Shown here: positions 42,587 to 53,264 of the stretch, piece after piece
How positions within the stretch are numbered: position 1 is the first letter of the stretch
How the letters are laid out: each line of letters opens with the position of its first letter
DNA from: Amblyomma americanum
Taxonomy: Eukaryota > Arthropoda > Arachnida > Ixodida > Ixodidae
DNA length: 64,000 nt
Assembly: GCF_052857255.1 (NCBI RefSeq)
Contig: NC_135502.1
Coordinates: 155,048,599 to 155,112,598, forward strand
Direction: 5' to 3'
Program-made: the position numbers and the translations under genes
The notes under the pieces: model-generated
Seen by the model: only the letters and a program-made list of their open reading frames with translations
What the model was told of the DNA's origin: nothing
The model's database searches: none

Positions 42587-43199
42587 TTAAACGGACACTG
42601 AGGAGAAATCTATCAAATTTTTTTGTTACCAAAATCTGATAGTTCGGCATTTCGTGGCTTTGCTGCCGCTTGTCTGGCAGCGAAAGATGCATTTGTTTCA
42701 AAGAAATTTGGATTAGAAGTTGAAAACGTTTTCCCCGCCGTTCCGATTCAAACTCGAGAACTCTTATGGCGTCACGGAGAACTCTTATGACGTCACAGGA
42801 CCAAGTGACGTGAAACGTGACGTAAACGGAGACTTCGTGATTTCAGGCAGCTAGCGGTGCTGTCTAGCAGCTGCCGAAATGAAAGCTACCGCCGCCGCAC
42901 GTTGAAGGCATCTATCGGGGGTCGCTACCGTCGTCGCTTCGTTTACGTCTGCACCGGCGTCTTGCCAGCGTTACGATGGATCCCGTTCACGAACCCGACG
43001 ACGTAGTTCTCGCAAAATCCCCGGCCTGTATTTCAGTGACCTCAGCCCCAAAGAGCGTGCGATGCTTTTGAAGGAGCACGGTTAGGTTGGGCGCCGGCGG
43101 GTCGTTTCCCCCTTCCTCAGGAGCATACCCCAGTGCGGAGAGTCGCGAGGCGCCCGGACAAGGTCGGCGCCTTGCGCCCATCGGAGGCAGGCCGAGGCT

Positions 43200-43529
43200 T
43201 TGGGGCCTACAGATTGTGATTCCTTGACCGACGTGGTTGTACGGTGCAGCAGGTACCGTCGAGGTCACCCACTGTTGCAAAGGCCAAGTGATTTATTTAA
43301 TTTTTCTTCACAAAAAACAGATGGGTGCTCAAGGATGGTCGCGTTTAAAGTTGGTGGCTTGAAACTAAAGCCGGCGCACGACGCTTCAACGGCTTCCGCT
43401 AGATCCAACGGGTCCAATGGATCGGGCTTTCTCACCCACTTGCATGTACCTTCAGATATGTACTGTGAATGGACTAAATTAGCCGAGAGCTCGAAAAGAA
43501 CAGCCCCACCCAACTGCCGAAACTATTGA
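43200..43529 (+). CDS. Unknown 109-codon frame inside the TTAA element
   Basis: Reads LTDVVVRCSRYRRGHPLLQR, FKVGGLKLKPAHDASTAS and ends TAPPNCRNY. The composition is not obviously low-complexity, but there is no domain I can name. An upstream frame from an ATG at 42976 (MDPVHEPDDV) could join it only through a frameshift and stops. It may be a remnant of a protein carried by the element, or chance. Confidence 0.25.
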   Translation: MGPTDCDSLTDVVVRCSRYRRGHPLLQRPSDLFNFSSQKTDGCSRMVAFKVGGLKLKPAHDASTASARSNGSNGSGFLTHLHVPSDMYCEWTKLAESSKRTAPPNCRNY

Positions 43530-43873
43530 ATTACGTCACAACGCGCACCTTGCCGCGGAGCCGAATCAGTCTGGCCGCGCCGCCGGTGGCTGGCGCACTC
43601 GGCGTGAAATAAAAACATGCTCCAAGTCTCCCCCTCCAGTGCGGTCAGAGTGCGCCGAAGCCGCCGAACGCGTCAGCGGTCAAGCGCAGATTGAGTATAG
43701 AGGGTCTCGCTCTGGCCGACTTGACGTCGCCGTGCAGCGCGCGCGCGTGTGTTACGCCGGAGCTTAAACGCGCCTTAACAGAGCCTGCGCTCAACCGCTA
43801 ACCAACGTATTCGGTGGCGGCATCTATGGAAGCCACTAAAACCCCGCCCTCTCACAGAATTAAAAAGAATCAC

Positions 43874-43960
43874 GCACCGAAGTACGGAATCGAACCACGG
43901 AATCGAACCACGGCGTTTGGCGTTTGAGGCGGAGACGCTACCCCTCAGTCACGACGGCTC
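43874..43960 (-). repeat. tRNA-like SINE head fragment
   Basis: On the minus strand, GCCGTCGTGACTGAGGGGTA and a duplicated GTGGTTCGATTCC resemble Pol III A and B boxes. It does not fold into a proper tRNA and lies within the TTAA element; probably a SINE remnant. Confidence 0.5.
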
Positions 43961-44811
43961 ATGTTACAACTATCAATAAAGGCGAACCTAGTGAATGCAC
44001 CCTTTCGATGCAGAAATCTCCGCGCTTTCGCTACGTATATCCTGGACAAACAGAGCTAGGCCATCAGCAATCTTTTTGAGCTGCCTTGTACCTTGTCTCC
44101 CGTCTCTAATAAACGATTCCCGTTAAGTAGTTTGAATTTGACTGGCACATCCGGGAATGTTTCGCCGGCCGAGCGTGCGAAGACACAAGTCCTGCCTTGT
44201 ACCACCACCAACCACCGTTCCATCATAGTTTTTCATCGACCGTGGCGATCATCTGACAAGCCTTAACAGGCTCCTTCAAACGTTAACTAGGACTTGAAGC
44301 AGAACTTGGAGTTCGTCTGCTGTTCGGCGCTTGTAAATCGAGGCGCGTCAAAAACAAAACCACGGGGCACGCAAAGCTCATAGACTCGAAGCACCTTAAC
44401 TTTAACAACTGGAAACACTCCTGGCCGCTTGTGGCGCCGCCAAGCATCGGTTTTCTTTGCTTCCATGATTCAGTTTGTCTTTGTCTGCCTTCCTTGTGTG
44501 ATAAAAGTGCACTATCGATTTTAAAACAAACCTTACTTCAATACTGAACCGTGCAACCTTCCTTTGACAGCCTCAGAGATTCCCGGCTTCATGTAGGAAG
44601 GAAAATTCCTCCAAGGTGGCGTCTCTTGTCCTATGACGCCACCACGCTTGTACTTGCGTGATTGACCTGTGGCGGCGGTACCTGTATTTTGGTTCTTGCT
44701 ATTTTGTACCTTGCAAGAGCTTTGTTTTCAATAAGAGTGGCGTTTTTGAGATCAAGAGCTGGTATTCTTTCGATACAAGCCAATTTCAGTTTCTCCTCAG
44801 TGTGCCTTTAA

Positions 44812-45284
44812 GCTTTACGTCTTTTGAGGTTTGACATGCACCGCTATATGCAACCATTAGGTACCACCTTGAAGATTCCTGAAAGCGAAAAACAACTTTG
44901 TTGAGCTGTTCTACCCTACTGCAATATTTTTTATTAAAACGTTTTTTCCGGATATGCCAAGCGGCCCGTTACAAAATGAAAAATGAAAAGCTGAATTAAT
45001 TTGCTCATATCAAACTGATAGATGAATACACAGATCTGATTGCTTTCTCTAGAGGCACCGCGCACAGTATGCTGTGTCTAGAAGCTTAAATAATGCTGCA
45101 CAATCCTATAGGAAGCAAATGTGTTTACGTGAAAGATGTCTATGCCTGGTAACAAATTCAGTACTAAGTTATGCGCATCCTAACTGGAAACTGCAGAAAC
45201 CTGCACGCGCTTCGTACACTGTCACTTCGCCAATAACTGCTCCATATTTCCTACCTCTAGCATCACTGCGGAATTAATATCCAT
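44812..45284. other. No gene seen
   Basis: AT-rich sequence between the TTAA element and gypsy-3, with one short open frame (45074-45277) lacking motifs. Confidence 0.5.
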
Positions 45285-45478
45285 ACGGTACACAGGCGGG
45301 AAGCGAAGAGGACGTTGTTCTGTCGCTGGGCAGTCGACGACGACTAGGACGCTGCAGCTAGTGCTTTGGCGTGCTTGCCAAGGAGAAGAGGAAGCTAGTG
45401 CTTGAGTGACCGGGTTTTCTGGTGTGCCTTCTGTGCAGGGCCTATCGTTCCTGCTGCTGAATTATCCTCGTAATATTT
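45285..45478 (+). repeat. gypsy-3 5' LTR (approximate)
   Basis: Shares GTACACAG(G/T)CG(G/C)GAAGCGAAGA, GGCAGTCGACGAC and TATCGTTCCTGCTGCT-like words with the 3' copy; it has a ~36-bp internal duplication around TAGTGCTT that the 3' copy lacks. TGGAGGAGGTTGTGC follows as a possible primer-binding site. Confidence 0.65.
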
Positions 45479-46916
45479 GGAGGAGGTTGTGCTTGGTACT
45501 ACACCACGCACTGAACCTCCGCAGCGGTCGTCACTTTGAATTCATTGCTACGCCGTCCAACGCACATCCGGCCACAGCGTCAACCCCAGCGCCGACCGTT
45601 GTGGCACAGCCTCGCGACCCGGGCACCTTTTGTGGCACCGATAACGTGGATGTTGAAGATTGGCTAGCTATGTATAATCGTGTGAGTAAGCACAACTGCT
45701 GGGACCCGACATTCATGCTTGCTAACGTGATCTACTACTTGGCGGGCACGGCGCGCGTCTGGTTTGAGACGCATGAGGAAGAACTTACTATTTGGGACAC
45801 CTGAAAGCAGAAGCTCCGCGACTTATTCGGCAAGCCAGTTGGACGCAAGCTCGGCGCTAAAAGGACCTGGCTTCTCGAGCTCAGTCGTCCACCGAGTCTT
45901 ACATCTCTTATATCCAGGACGTCCACACTCTTTGCCATAAACCAGACAGCGCCATGTCAGACCGAAAAGGTGGGCCACATACTCAACCGGATAGCTGACG
46001 ACGCTTTTAACATAGTCAAAGAGTCACAGTGTCAAAGACTTTATTCAGACAACGTATGATACAGTTGCTAGGGCGCAGACCAAAAGGCAAATGGATGCCT
46101 GACAAAGAGTCTGCACCTTTCTTGCTCCCATTCCAGACCACCAGATATTCAGAGCATAAAATAAACACTAAACGAGATGGAAATACACTGTGGTGGGTTA
46201 AGATTCCTCTGCAAAAGTTAACTCCTCTGCAAAGACTCCTCAAAACGGTCGACTCCATCCTCCAGGTATGACGGCAGTTTGAGCAAGCTAAACACAGCCG
46301 CATTGCTCCCCGTTTCGACTGCCTTCCGATTCCGAACACGGCGGCGACATCCTCCTGTGAAGACTTGCCAACACTGCGACAGCCGTCCCGTCCTGCCAAT
46401 TTAACCCGCATAGTACGGAGAGAACTGGAGGGTATGACTTCCATCACCTTCGCCCCTCAGCCACCTGACGCTACGATTGCTTTGATCCAGGCCGCTGTTC
46501 GCAAGGAGTTCGCGAACGTGGGCTTCAATTCTGGCCTGCCCTCTGAGTCGCCCTGTACGCCAACCATCGCTCCGTTGGTTGCTGCTGCTTCACCGACTCC
46601 GGCCATCCCGCCGCGTTACTGCTACCGGAATCCTGTGGACTGGCGAACCTCAGACGACCGGCCTATATGCTTCACCTGCTCGCGTGTCGGCCACATTTCC
46701 CGCCACTGCCGCAGCTGTTGGTTTTCCCCACCTCACCCTGGCTATAATTTAGATCGTCGTATGGACTACGGGCCTAGCTATAACTATGATCGTCGTGCCC
46801 ACAACGGACCTCGTTGTGATTACAATCACCGTGCCGACTACGGACCGTGCCAGATGTCTTCCCGTCCTGAGTTCTCGAACGCCAACAACACTCCGACACC
46901 GCGCATGTACAGCTGA
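45406..46916 (+). pseudogene. gypsy-3 gag
   Basis: First part (to 45804): VVAQPRDPGTFCGTDNVDVEDWLAMYNRVS, ANVIYYLAGTARVWFETHEE, then a TGA. It continues as KLRDLFGKPVGRKLGAKRTW and EKVGHILNRIADDAFNIVKE. A ~220-bp insertion (46020-46240) separates this from QFEQAKHSRIAPRFDCLP. The C-terminal frame (46365-46916) ends with an intact CCHC knuckle, CFTCSRVGHISRHC (46668-46709), and a Tyr/Asp/Arg repeat region (RRMDYGPSYNYDRRAHNGP). It forms the particle and binds RNA by family. Confidence 0.8.
46020..46240. other. Unidentified insertion in gypsy-3 gag
   Basis: A segment without gag similarity lies between DDAFNIVKE and KTVDSILQ, which are close together in related elements. No target duplication or known repeat is evident; the right end shows a CTCTGCAAA(A/G) direct repeat. 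Confidence 0.45.
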
Positions 46917-47079
46917 TCGCCTTCCCCTCAGATCCCTCGTTCTCGTTCGCCGCAACTTCAAAGCCTGTCGACTCCCCCTTTACCTCGCTCTCATTATGAA
47001 AACTAACCAATGCAGCTCCCGGAGGTGACGCTGGAATGACGACCCGGCCAAAAAAAAAAACGCTCCTCGCTGTAACCTT

Positions 47080-47830
47080 CTCGTTGTCTGCGTGGACGTT
47101 GCACCTGTTACGGCTCTGATTGACACTGGCGCTCATATTTCTGTCTTGAGCTCCTCCTTTTGCCTTCGTCTGATGAAGCTTGTGGCACCCGCCGTTTAAT
47201 CAACCCTTCGTGTCACCGACGGCAGTGCTGCTGCCGTGTTGGAATGTGCACTGCGCGTGTTTGCGTTGTCGGTTGTACTACACCCGTCCTGTTCACTGTG
47301 CTCGACCACTGCCCCCACGATATGATTATCCGTATCGACTTTTTAACGATTCAGGCGGCTCTAATTTATTGCTCACTGGCCTTCTTTGTTTGGACCCACC
47401 GCTCTGCTCTGAAAGCGCCGATTCCAAGCCACCCCGCTTACGTGCCGCTGAATTTACTCGCCTGCCGCGCGATGCTGCAGCCTATGTTCCAATGTTCCCG
47501 GTTCCCCTCGTTCCTGATGGTGTCTACGTCACTTACCCAATCAAGGGCATTGTCCTTCAGAAAAACGTCATCATTCTGCACAGCGTCCTGACCGTCATCG
47601 GTAACCGCACCAACCCTCCGATTCTAACCTTCAGACTGTCTACTCAAGTTTTCCCCTGTGGACTCATACTCGCCAACTATTTCCTTTGGCCGAATGCACA
47701 ATTTATGCTCTCGCATCTGGGCCTCATCCTGGTCTCCCTAATCCCCGCTCGGCCGCTTCACGTCCGGACCTTTTTTCTGCAATTATTGCGGCAGATATGC
47801 CACCTGAAAACACCAACGCCCTGTTAGTTT
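47080..47830 (+). pseudogene. gypsy-3 protease and linker
   Basis: VTALIDTGAHISVLSSS (near 47108-47155) is an intact-looking retropepsin active site. STLRVTDGSAAAVLECALRV and HDMIIRIDFLTIQAALI (for ILGxDFL) follow. The linker region to 47827 shifts frame. A poly(A) tract near 47050 causes one of the shifts. Confidence 0.75.
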
Positions 47831-48480
47831 CCTACAGTGACTTCTTCAATTTTGGGAATCGTCCTCTCGGTCAAACAACTGTCGTGACCAATCATATACA
47901 TACGGGCGATGCCAGCCCCATACACTGAAAGCCCTATCGTGTGTCCCTCCCTGAGCGCCATGTCATCCAGACGGAGGTGGACAAGATGCTGGCGAACAAC
48001 ATTATCTAGCCTTCTAGCAGTTCGTGCGCGTCTCCTGTGGTGTTGGTCAAAAAGAAAGATAGCAGTTTGCGCTTTTGCGGCGACTATCGCCATCTAATCA
48101 AATAAGAAAGAAAGACGTCCATCCTCTTCCGAGAATTGACGACGCCCTTGACTGCCTTCACGGTGCCAGCCATTTTTCTTCTATCCATCTCCGTTCAGGC
48201 TACGGGCAAATTGCTGTTCTCAAACGGGATCGTGAGAAGACAGCCTTTTTCGCCCCCGATGGCCTGTATCAATTCAAAGTCATGCCTTTCTGCAACGCTC
48301 CTGCCACCTTCGAGGGTATGATGGACTCGCTCCTGCGTGGCTTCAAATAGACGAGTTGCTGTTGCTACCAAGATGACGTTGTCGCTTTCTCCCCAACTTT
48401 CGAAAGCCATCTACACCGCTTCTCTGCTATCCTTGCCGTCTTCCACCGCATCGGTCTCCAACTCAAATCCATGAAGTGCA
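47830..48480 (+). pseudogene. gypsy-3 reverse transcriptase
   Basis: SCASPVVLVKKKDSSLRFCG-type block (48010-48080), IRKKDVHPLPRIDDALDCLH, FSSIHLRSGYGQIAVLKRDR with the first catalytic Asp replaced by His (SIHLRSG for S(L/M)DL+SG), FCNAPATFEGMMDSLLRG, then a TAG, and CCYQDDVVAFSP with the YxDD Asp pair present in a changed context (YQDD). Inactive through stops at 48007 and 48348 and a frameshift near 48100. Confidence 0.85.
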
Positions 48481-49250
48481 TGAGATGTGCGCCGTTTCCT
48501 CGGGCTCTGCTCGTATTTCCGCCGATTTATCCCGAAATTCGCCGACATGGCCCGTCTTCTTACCCCCCCCCCCCCGAAGATGTGCGTTCCTCCTGGGGCT
48601 TTGACCAAGCTCGCACCTTCACCACACTTGTTGCCGCGCTCACTGCTCCACCTGTGCTGGCCCATTTCAATCCCTCTGCGCATACGGAACATCACACCGA
48701 CGCCAGTGGCCATGATATTGGAGTCATCCCAGCGCAGCGGCAGCACGACCACTATCAAGTCATTGCCTACGCAAGCCGCCCGCTATCTCTCTCTGAACGT
48801 AACTATTACACCACTGAGCGGGAGTGCCTTGCACTTGTTTGGGCCTTAACAAAATTCCGCCCTTATTTGTTTAGCCGGTCCTTCTGCGTGTTAGCGGACC
48901 ACCATGACCCACCCCCCATGTGTTGGCTCCCCTCCCTTAAAGACCCCACAGGACGACTGGGTTGCTCGGCCTTGAGCTTGCAGGGATACATATTTACTGT
49001 TGTTTACAAGTCAGGCCAGTTGCACCAAGACACTGACTGCTTTTCCCGCCATCCTGTCGATCCTCAAGATTCCCACAACCATGATACTGACGATTGTGTT
49101 TTGTCTATCTCGGACTTGCTACACATCTGCGACGAGCAGCACCGTGATCTATCTGTGCGCCCTATAATTGACCGCCTCCGAAGCGTCCCTTCCCATCTTG
49201 CGTTGCGCCTGTTAGGCGGCATCACGATATTCTGCAAGGTCGCAATATGC
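48471..49250 (+). pseudogene. gypsy-3 RNase H
   Basis: The 326-codon frame starting at 48471 covers a poly(C) tract (48563-48575), then EHHTDASGHDIGVIPAQRQH, YHVIAYASRPLSLSER-type block, YYTTERECLALVWALTKFRP, LADHHDPPPMCWLPSLKDPT and SGQLHQDTDCFSRHPVDPQD. The catalytic D, E, D positions are visible. The frame is lost after about 49200. It degrades RNA in the hybrid during replication. Confidence 0.8.
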
Positions 49251-49448
49251 ACCCTGATGGCGCCGACCTCTTGGTCGTCATCCCGACGCATCTCCGCTCC
49301 ACAGTCCTTGCCCAGCTTCATGACGCTCCTACTGCAGGGCACTTCGGGGTGTCCCGCACGTACCACAGCGTGCACTGGCGGTTCTTCTGGCCTGGACCCT
49401 ACCGCTCTGTCCGTGCTTACGTTGCTGCCTGCGATCAATGTCAGGGCC
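49247..49448 (+). pseudogene. gypsy-3 integrase zinc finger, interrupted
   Basis: LLVVIPTHLRSTVLAQLHDA, PTAGHFGVSRTYHSVHWRFF, then VAACDQCQ: the H-x3-H and C-x2-C of the integrase finger. Element B begins two codons after the last Cys, so the frame then runs into LTR sequence and stops. Confidence 0.85.
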
Positions 49449-50197
49449 TGATATGCTTGGGTATCGGGACCGAGGTCTTCACCGCATGACGAGGAACTCT
49501 GCAGACGACGGAGGGAAGCCTTCAGGAGGGTCGGTAAACTTGAAGGTTTATTTACATATTTACACCAGAAGCAGGGAGACCAAAAGTCAGAGATGAAGTC
49601 CCGTGAAACCAGCCAAATCGCGGCTTAAATACAGTTGATATTCCCTAGGCACCTAGCTAGGGAATCCGGTGGCTGATCAAGCGTCCAATGGGCAGACACA
49701 CTCTTCATAGTCTCTTCCCTAACCCCGTGACCACTCCGCCCTCGCAAATACGTGCACAGGCGATAAAGAATCCTGGCGCCTTGAGGTCCTGGAATGCTGT
49801 TTCCGACGGGTTGACTAGGTGCATAAGGTCGTTGGCTTTGCAGGCGGTGATCCCCTCCGTGGGAAAGATGCGTCCTGACGTCCCAGTGAATTCCAGAGGG
49901 TAAAATGAATCAGCCGTGTCCGCCCCCGCTTTGTCTGGCCGCGCAGGTGCAAGCGAGCGAGGAGGGTCCGGCGCCTTTGTTCGGGTCTTTCTGACGGTCC
50001 ACGTGAGGGCGCAGTTCGGGAGAAATGCCGCATTCCATACTCCGGAAGAAGGCATTAGAGGCCTTTCGTCACAGCTCGCCGTCGCCAGGAGCCGTTCCTA
50101 ATCCTCTTCTCAGGACGACAGCACCTTTAGTCAAACATAGTTCGATGGCGCCTACCGGGCTCGTCTGTTCCCGTTGTCGGGGCCTCCGATCACAACA
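49449..50197 (-). repeat. Element B 3' LTR
   Basis: 749 bp. On the coding (minus) strand an AATAAA signal lies at 49552-49547, about 100 bp from the LTR end. Confidence 0.88.
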
Positions 50198-50465
50198 ATC
50201 CGTCCGCCGCCAAGAAGACGCCACGAAGTGGTTGCACCTGGTCGGTGCACCACGAATGGGCGTCAGAGTCCCGGTCGGCCTCGTAGTATTCAGCCCACTT
50301 GACCTGCACAGCTGGCAAGGGTCCTCAAAGGAGCATTAGCGATCAGATCTGAGCTCAGCCCCTACCTCCGGCTAGGCAGTACGCGGCAGCCTCAGAACAT
50401 TGCCAGGTCTTTAATACGGAGCAATATGGCTGCAAATTTTGGATGACTTAACCCTCGCCAACAGC
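50198..50465 (-). other. Element B 3' interior
   Basis: Non-coding stretch between the long ORF and the 3' LTR; GC-rich next to the LTR, where a purine tract is expected (GGCGGCGGACGGAT on the minus strand). Confidence 0.45.
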
Positions 50466-51761
50466 TCACGCCCGGAAGTCTTCTGAACCAAAACTAGTTC
50501 CTCTTTTCGTTTTTCCTTTTTTCGCAAAGACATGCGTCGATCTCGGGTGGCTCCTGGGAACTTTACAGTGCAAGGGTGTTGGACAGCGCCGCTTTCTCCT
50601 CTCTATCTTTCTTGCATGTTGTGTCCCCCTCCGACACCCACGCGTTCTGTGGCGCCCTTTTGTGTGGAAGCTGCGCGCCCTTCTGCGCAGCACGCCGCAC
50701 GCGTAACCTGTCTTGCGACAACTCCTGTCGTGGTCCCACAATGGAACAGGTGGCTTTCGCCCTGCACGCTTAGTTGGTTGGTATTGCACGCGACGCCTTC
50801 CTGATTTCCTGTGCCGCGGCGAAGATGTCGGGCCGTTAGACTGCTGATTAGTTTTGACACTTCCGCTGCTTTTGACCCGCACATCCTTCTTTGCCTGCAG
50901 CCGCCTTCGGGAAACTACCATTGTTGATTTTCGCTTTCTGCCGTCAGTTCTCTCGGTGCCATCGCGTGTTGTTAAACTGCCGGCCATCGCCTCAACACCA
51001 ACAGCCGACGTACCATTTGGCAAATGCTTGTCGCGTTCTCTGTTTTTCTCGCGCAGCGAAGCCACTCGCTTTTTGCTCTCAGTACCAGGTGACGGTTTCC
51101 CTGACGAGCCGGTCGCTGCTCTTTCTTCTAAACAAGGTAACTCATTTTCTTGCGGTCGGTCACTAGCCGCTGTGATTTCCTCATCACCGAGCTTCTCTTT
51201 GTTTCGATGCAGCGCTGAGCCGCATTCTGCGCTTACAATCGAACTGTCAGCGGGTGGTATCCGTGGGCCACTACCCGTCGGCATCTCAAAACAGTCTGCC
51301 CGCATTTGCATCTCCGCAGAGCGTAACACTTCGCTGTCCATAATTCTGGATATCGGAGCAGCGTCATTGCCATTCCGGGTTACAGTGACATCGCACTTTT
51401 CAACTAACGCTGCGCTCTGTCTGGGCGCTTCAACGCTGCTGTCAAGTGACTCTGCGTTACGCTCTTCGACGGAAAGCTCTCTTTCCGTGCGGTGACATAC
51501 AAGTTCACCGCAGTCTTTCTGGCGCGGAATCTGTGCCTCATTTGCCATAGCGGCATCTGTATCAGGGCTAGAACCGGCCCTTTCTCTGCTCTTCCGAGCA
51601 ACAATTGTGTCCCTAGCTGACCAAGCGGGGTTCGTGGGCTGGCCGCTGACACCCTGGTGGGAGCGCGGCCCGCTGCCATCACTACGATCATTAAAGTGCG
51701 CCTCTGTACGTGCCGAAAAAGTGGAAGAGGGCTCTTTTTGCCATTTCGTAGGTGTCGGCAT
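50466..51761 (-). CDS. Element B long ORF, acidic/Ser region plus basic tail, unknown
   Basis: 431 codons open without interruption. Residues ~1-240 are rich in Ser, Glu, Asp and Arg (RTERELSVEERNAESLDSSV, NKEKLGDEEITAASDRP). Residues ~240-430 are strongly basic (DGRKRKSTMVVSRRRLQAKK, HRKSGRRRVQYQPTKRAGRK, RKIERRKRRC). No zinc knuckle, protease or RT. It overlaps the end of the Gag-like frame by ~70 bases in another frame. The length of the open frame in an otherwise decayed neighbourhood suggests either youth or constraint. The plus-strand frame of 213 codons at 50854-51495 is its shadow. Confidence 0.5.
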   Translation of the reverse strand: MPTPTKWQKEPSSTFSARTEAHFNDRSDGSGPRSHQGVSGQPTNPAWSARDTIVARKSRERAGSSPDTDAAMANEAQIPRQKDCGELVCHRTERELSVEERNAESLDSSVEAPRQSAALVEKCDVTVTRNGNDAAPISRIMDSEVLRSAEMQMRADCFEMPTGSGPRIPPADSSIVSAECGSALHRNKEKLGDEEITAASDRPQENELPCLEERAATGSSGKPSPGTESKKRVASLREKNRERDKHLPNGTSAVGVEAMAGSLTTRDGTERTDGRKRKSTMVVSRRRLQAKKDVRVKSSGSVKTNQQSNGPTSSPRHRKSGRRRVQYQPTKRAGRKPPVPLWDHDRSCRKTGYACGVLRRRARSFHTKGRHRTRGCRRGTQHARKIERRKRRCPTPLHCKVPRSHPRSTHVFAKKGKTKRGTSFGSEDFRA

Positions 51762-52322
51762 CCTCGTCGGACAGCCGCGCTAACACGGCGCCGACAACAC
51801 AAGGGATGATAGCCGTCAACATCCGTGGCCAGTCGCCCTGGTCTACCTGCTCATCTGCGCAAATGTTTTCAAAATTTGCGAGAAAATTTTGGAAATTTTC
51901 TCCTCTTCTAAAAATTCTCAGATGCGCTCTCGTTCTTTGCCATCTGAGCAATTTAACTTTACGCCTGAGCTCTTCCAGTTCTCGTTCGCGTTGCTTCTCT
52001 ATCTCTGCCTGGCTTGCCACTGTGTTCGGCACCTCTAGCCTAGTGCGTTCTGCCTGTGCGGCCTGAGCTATCTGTAGATCGAGCCGTTTTTCTCGACCTC
52101 TATTTCATTCTCTCTTTCCTGCTCTTCGCGCTTTCTTTGTTACTTTTCCTTCTCCAACTCCTCCTTAATTAGCTCCCAACATTCTACTATCTCCTCCTCG
52201 TCCGCACCGAAATCCTCAATTGCCCTAATCAATTCAGGTTTTCTACGGATCGACCCACAATCAATGCCCAATTCCCCGCATACGAGAACTAGGTCTGGTT
52301 TGCGCAGCTTGTTGCAGTCCAT
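51691..52322 (-). pseudogene. Element B Gag-like region
   Basis: The minus strand starts MDCNKLRKPDLVLVCGELGI, a SAP-like short helical region (IRRKPELIRAIEDFGADEEE), then a charged coiled-coil-like stretch (EKQRERELEELRRKV), then ENFQNFLANFENICADEQVD, WPRMLTAIIPCVVGAVLARL and DEDADTYEMAKRALF, which resembles the SCAN-like capsid segment of some Ty3/gypsy Gag proteins. A TAA at 52142-52140 and frame changes near 52100-52030 split it. Family call from memory, moderate. Confidence 0.6.
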
Positions 52323-52516
52323 GACTATTTAAGCAACGGCAAGTCTCTACTCACGTGGTCAGAGGAGCCCCGGCTGCCTCTTATACCAACCTTCGATTAC
52401 CTAGGCTAACAATTTTCCAAAGTTGTAAAACCTGGCAATGCTCCAAGAGAAAGACCGCGCACTTACCATACCGGAGTCAGGACCAGGCGCAGACCACCCC
52501 ACATCTGCCAACCAGA

Positions 52517-53264
52517 TGATATGCTTGGGTATCGGGACCGAGGTCTTCATCGCATGACGATGAACTCTGCAGACGACGGACGGAAGCCTTCAGGAGGGTT
52601 GGTAAACTTGAAGGTTTATTTAAATATTTACAACAGAAGCAGGGAAACCAAAAGTCAAAGATGAAGTCCCGTGAAACCAGCCAAATTGCGGCTTAAATAC
52701 AGTGGATATTCCCTAGGCACCTAGCTAGGAAAACCGGTGGCTGATCAAGCGTCCAATGGGCAGACACACTCTTCATAGTCTCTTCCCTAACCCCGTGACC
52801 ACTCCGCCCTCACAAACACGTGCATAGGCGATAACGAATCCTGGCGCCTTGAGGTCCTGAAATGCTGTTACCGAAGGGTTGACCAAATGCATAAGGTCGT
52901 TGGCTTTGCAGGCGGTGATCCCCTCCGTGGGAAAGATTCGTCCTTACGGTCACAGTGAATTCCAAAGGGTAAAATAAATAAGCCGTGTCCGCCCCCGCTT
53001 TGTCTGGCAGCGCAGGTGCAAGCGAGCGAGGAGGGTCCGGCGCCTTTGTTCGGGTATTTCTGCCGGTCCACGTGAGGGCGCTGTTCGGGAGAAATGCCGC
53101 ATTCCATACTCCGGACGAAGGGATTAGAGGTCTTTCGTCACAGCTCGCCGTCGCCAGGAGCGGTTCCTAATCCTCTTCTTAGGACGACAGCACCTTTGGT
53201 CAAACAGTTCGATGGCGCCTGCCGGGCTCGTCTGTTCCCGCTGTCGGGGCCTCCGATCACAACA
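52517..53264 (-). repeat. Element B 5' LTR
   Basis: 748 bp, matching 49449-50197 with roughly 43 differences counted by eye. Confidence 0.88.

Larger units (their letters stand above)
42591..44807. mobile_element. ~2.2-kb TTAA-flanked DNA element (piggyBac/Kolobok-type ends)
   Basis: TTAA at 42587-42590 and 44808-44811 flanks inverted ends of ~20 bp: ACGGACACTGAGGAGAAA on the left and, read inward from the right, AGGCACACTGAGGAGAAA. TTAA target duplication is the mark of the piggyBac and Kolobok superfamilies. The interior has many TGACGT words and a 109-codon frame (43200-43529) with no transposase motif. Probably non-autonomous. Confidence 0.65.
49449..53264 (-). mobile_element. Element B: LTR retrotransposon without pol, inside gypsy-3
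   Basis: LTRs at 49449-50197 and 52517-53264 (about 748 bp, TG...CA ends on the plus strand, roughly 94% identical by eye), with GGCC duplicated at 49445-49448 and 53265-53268. Coding is on the minus strand: a Gag-like start (52322-51691), then a long hydrophilic ORF. TGGTTGGCAGATGTGG just inside the right LTR is the likely primer-binding site. No protease, RT or integrase motif is present. Confidence 0.88.

Noticed and set aside
43874..43960. tRNA gene
   Set aside because: The A and B boxes are tRNA-like, but the B box is duplicated and no acceptor or anticodon stem could be drawn; a SINE head fits better.
50854..51495. Plus-strand frame of 213 codons
   Set aside because: It is the antisense shadow of the longer element B ORF; the element's LTR polarity and Gag-like region support the minus strand.
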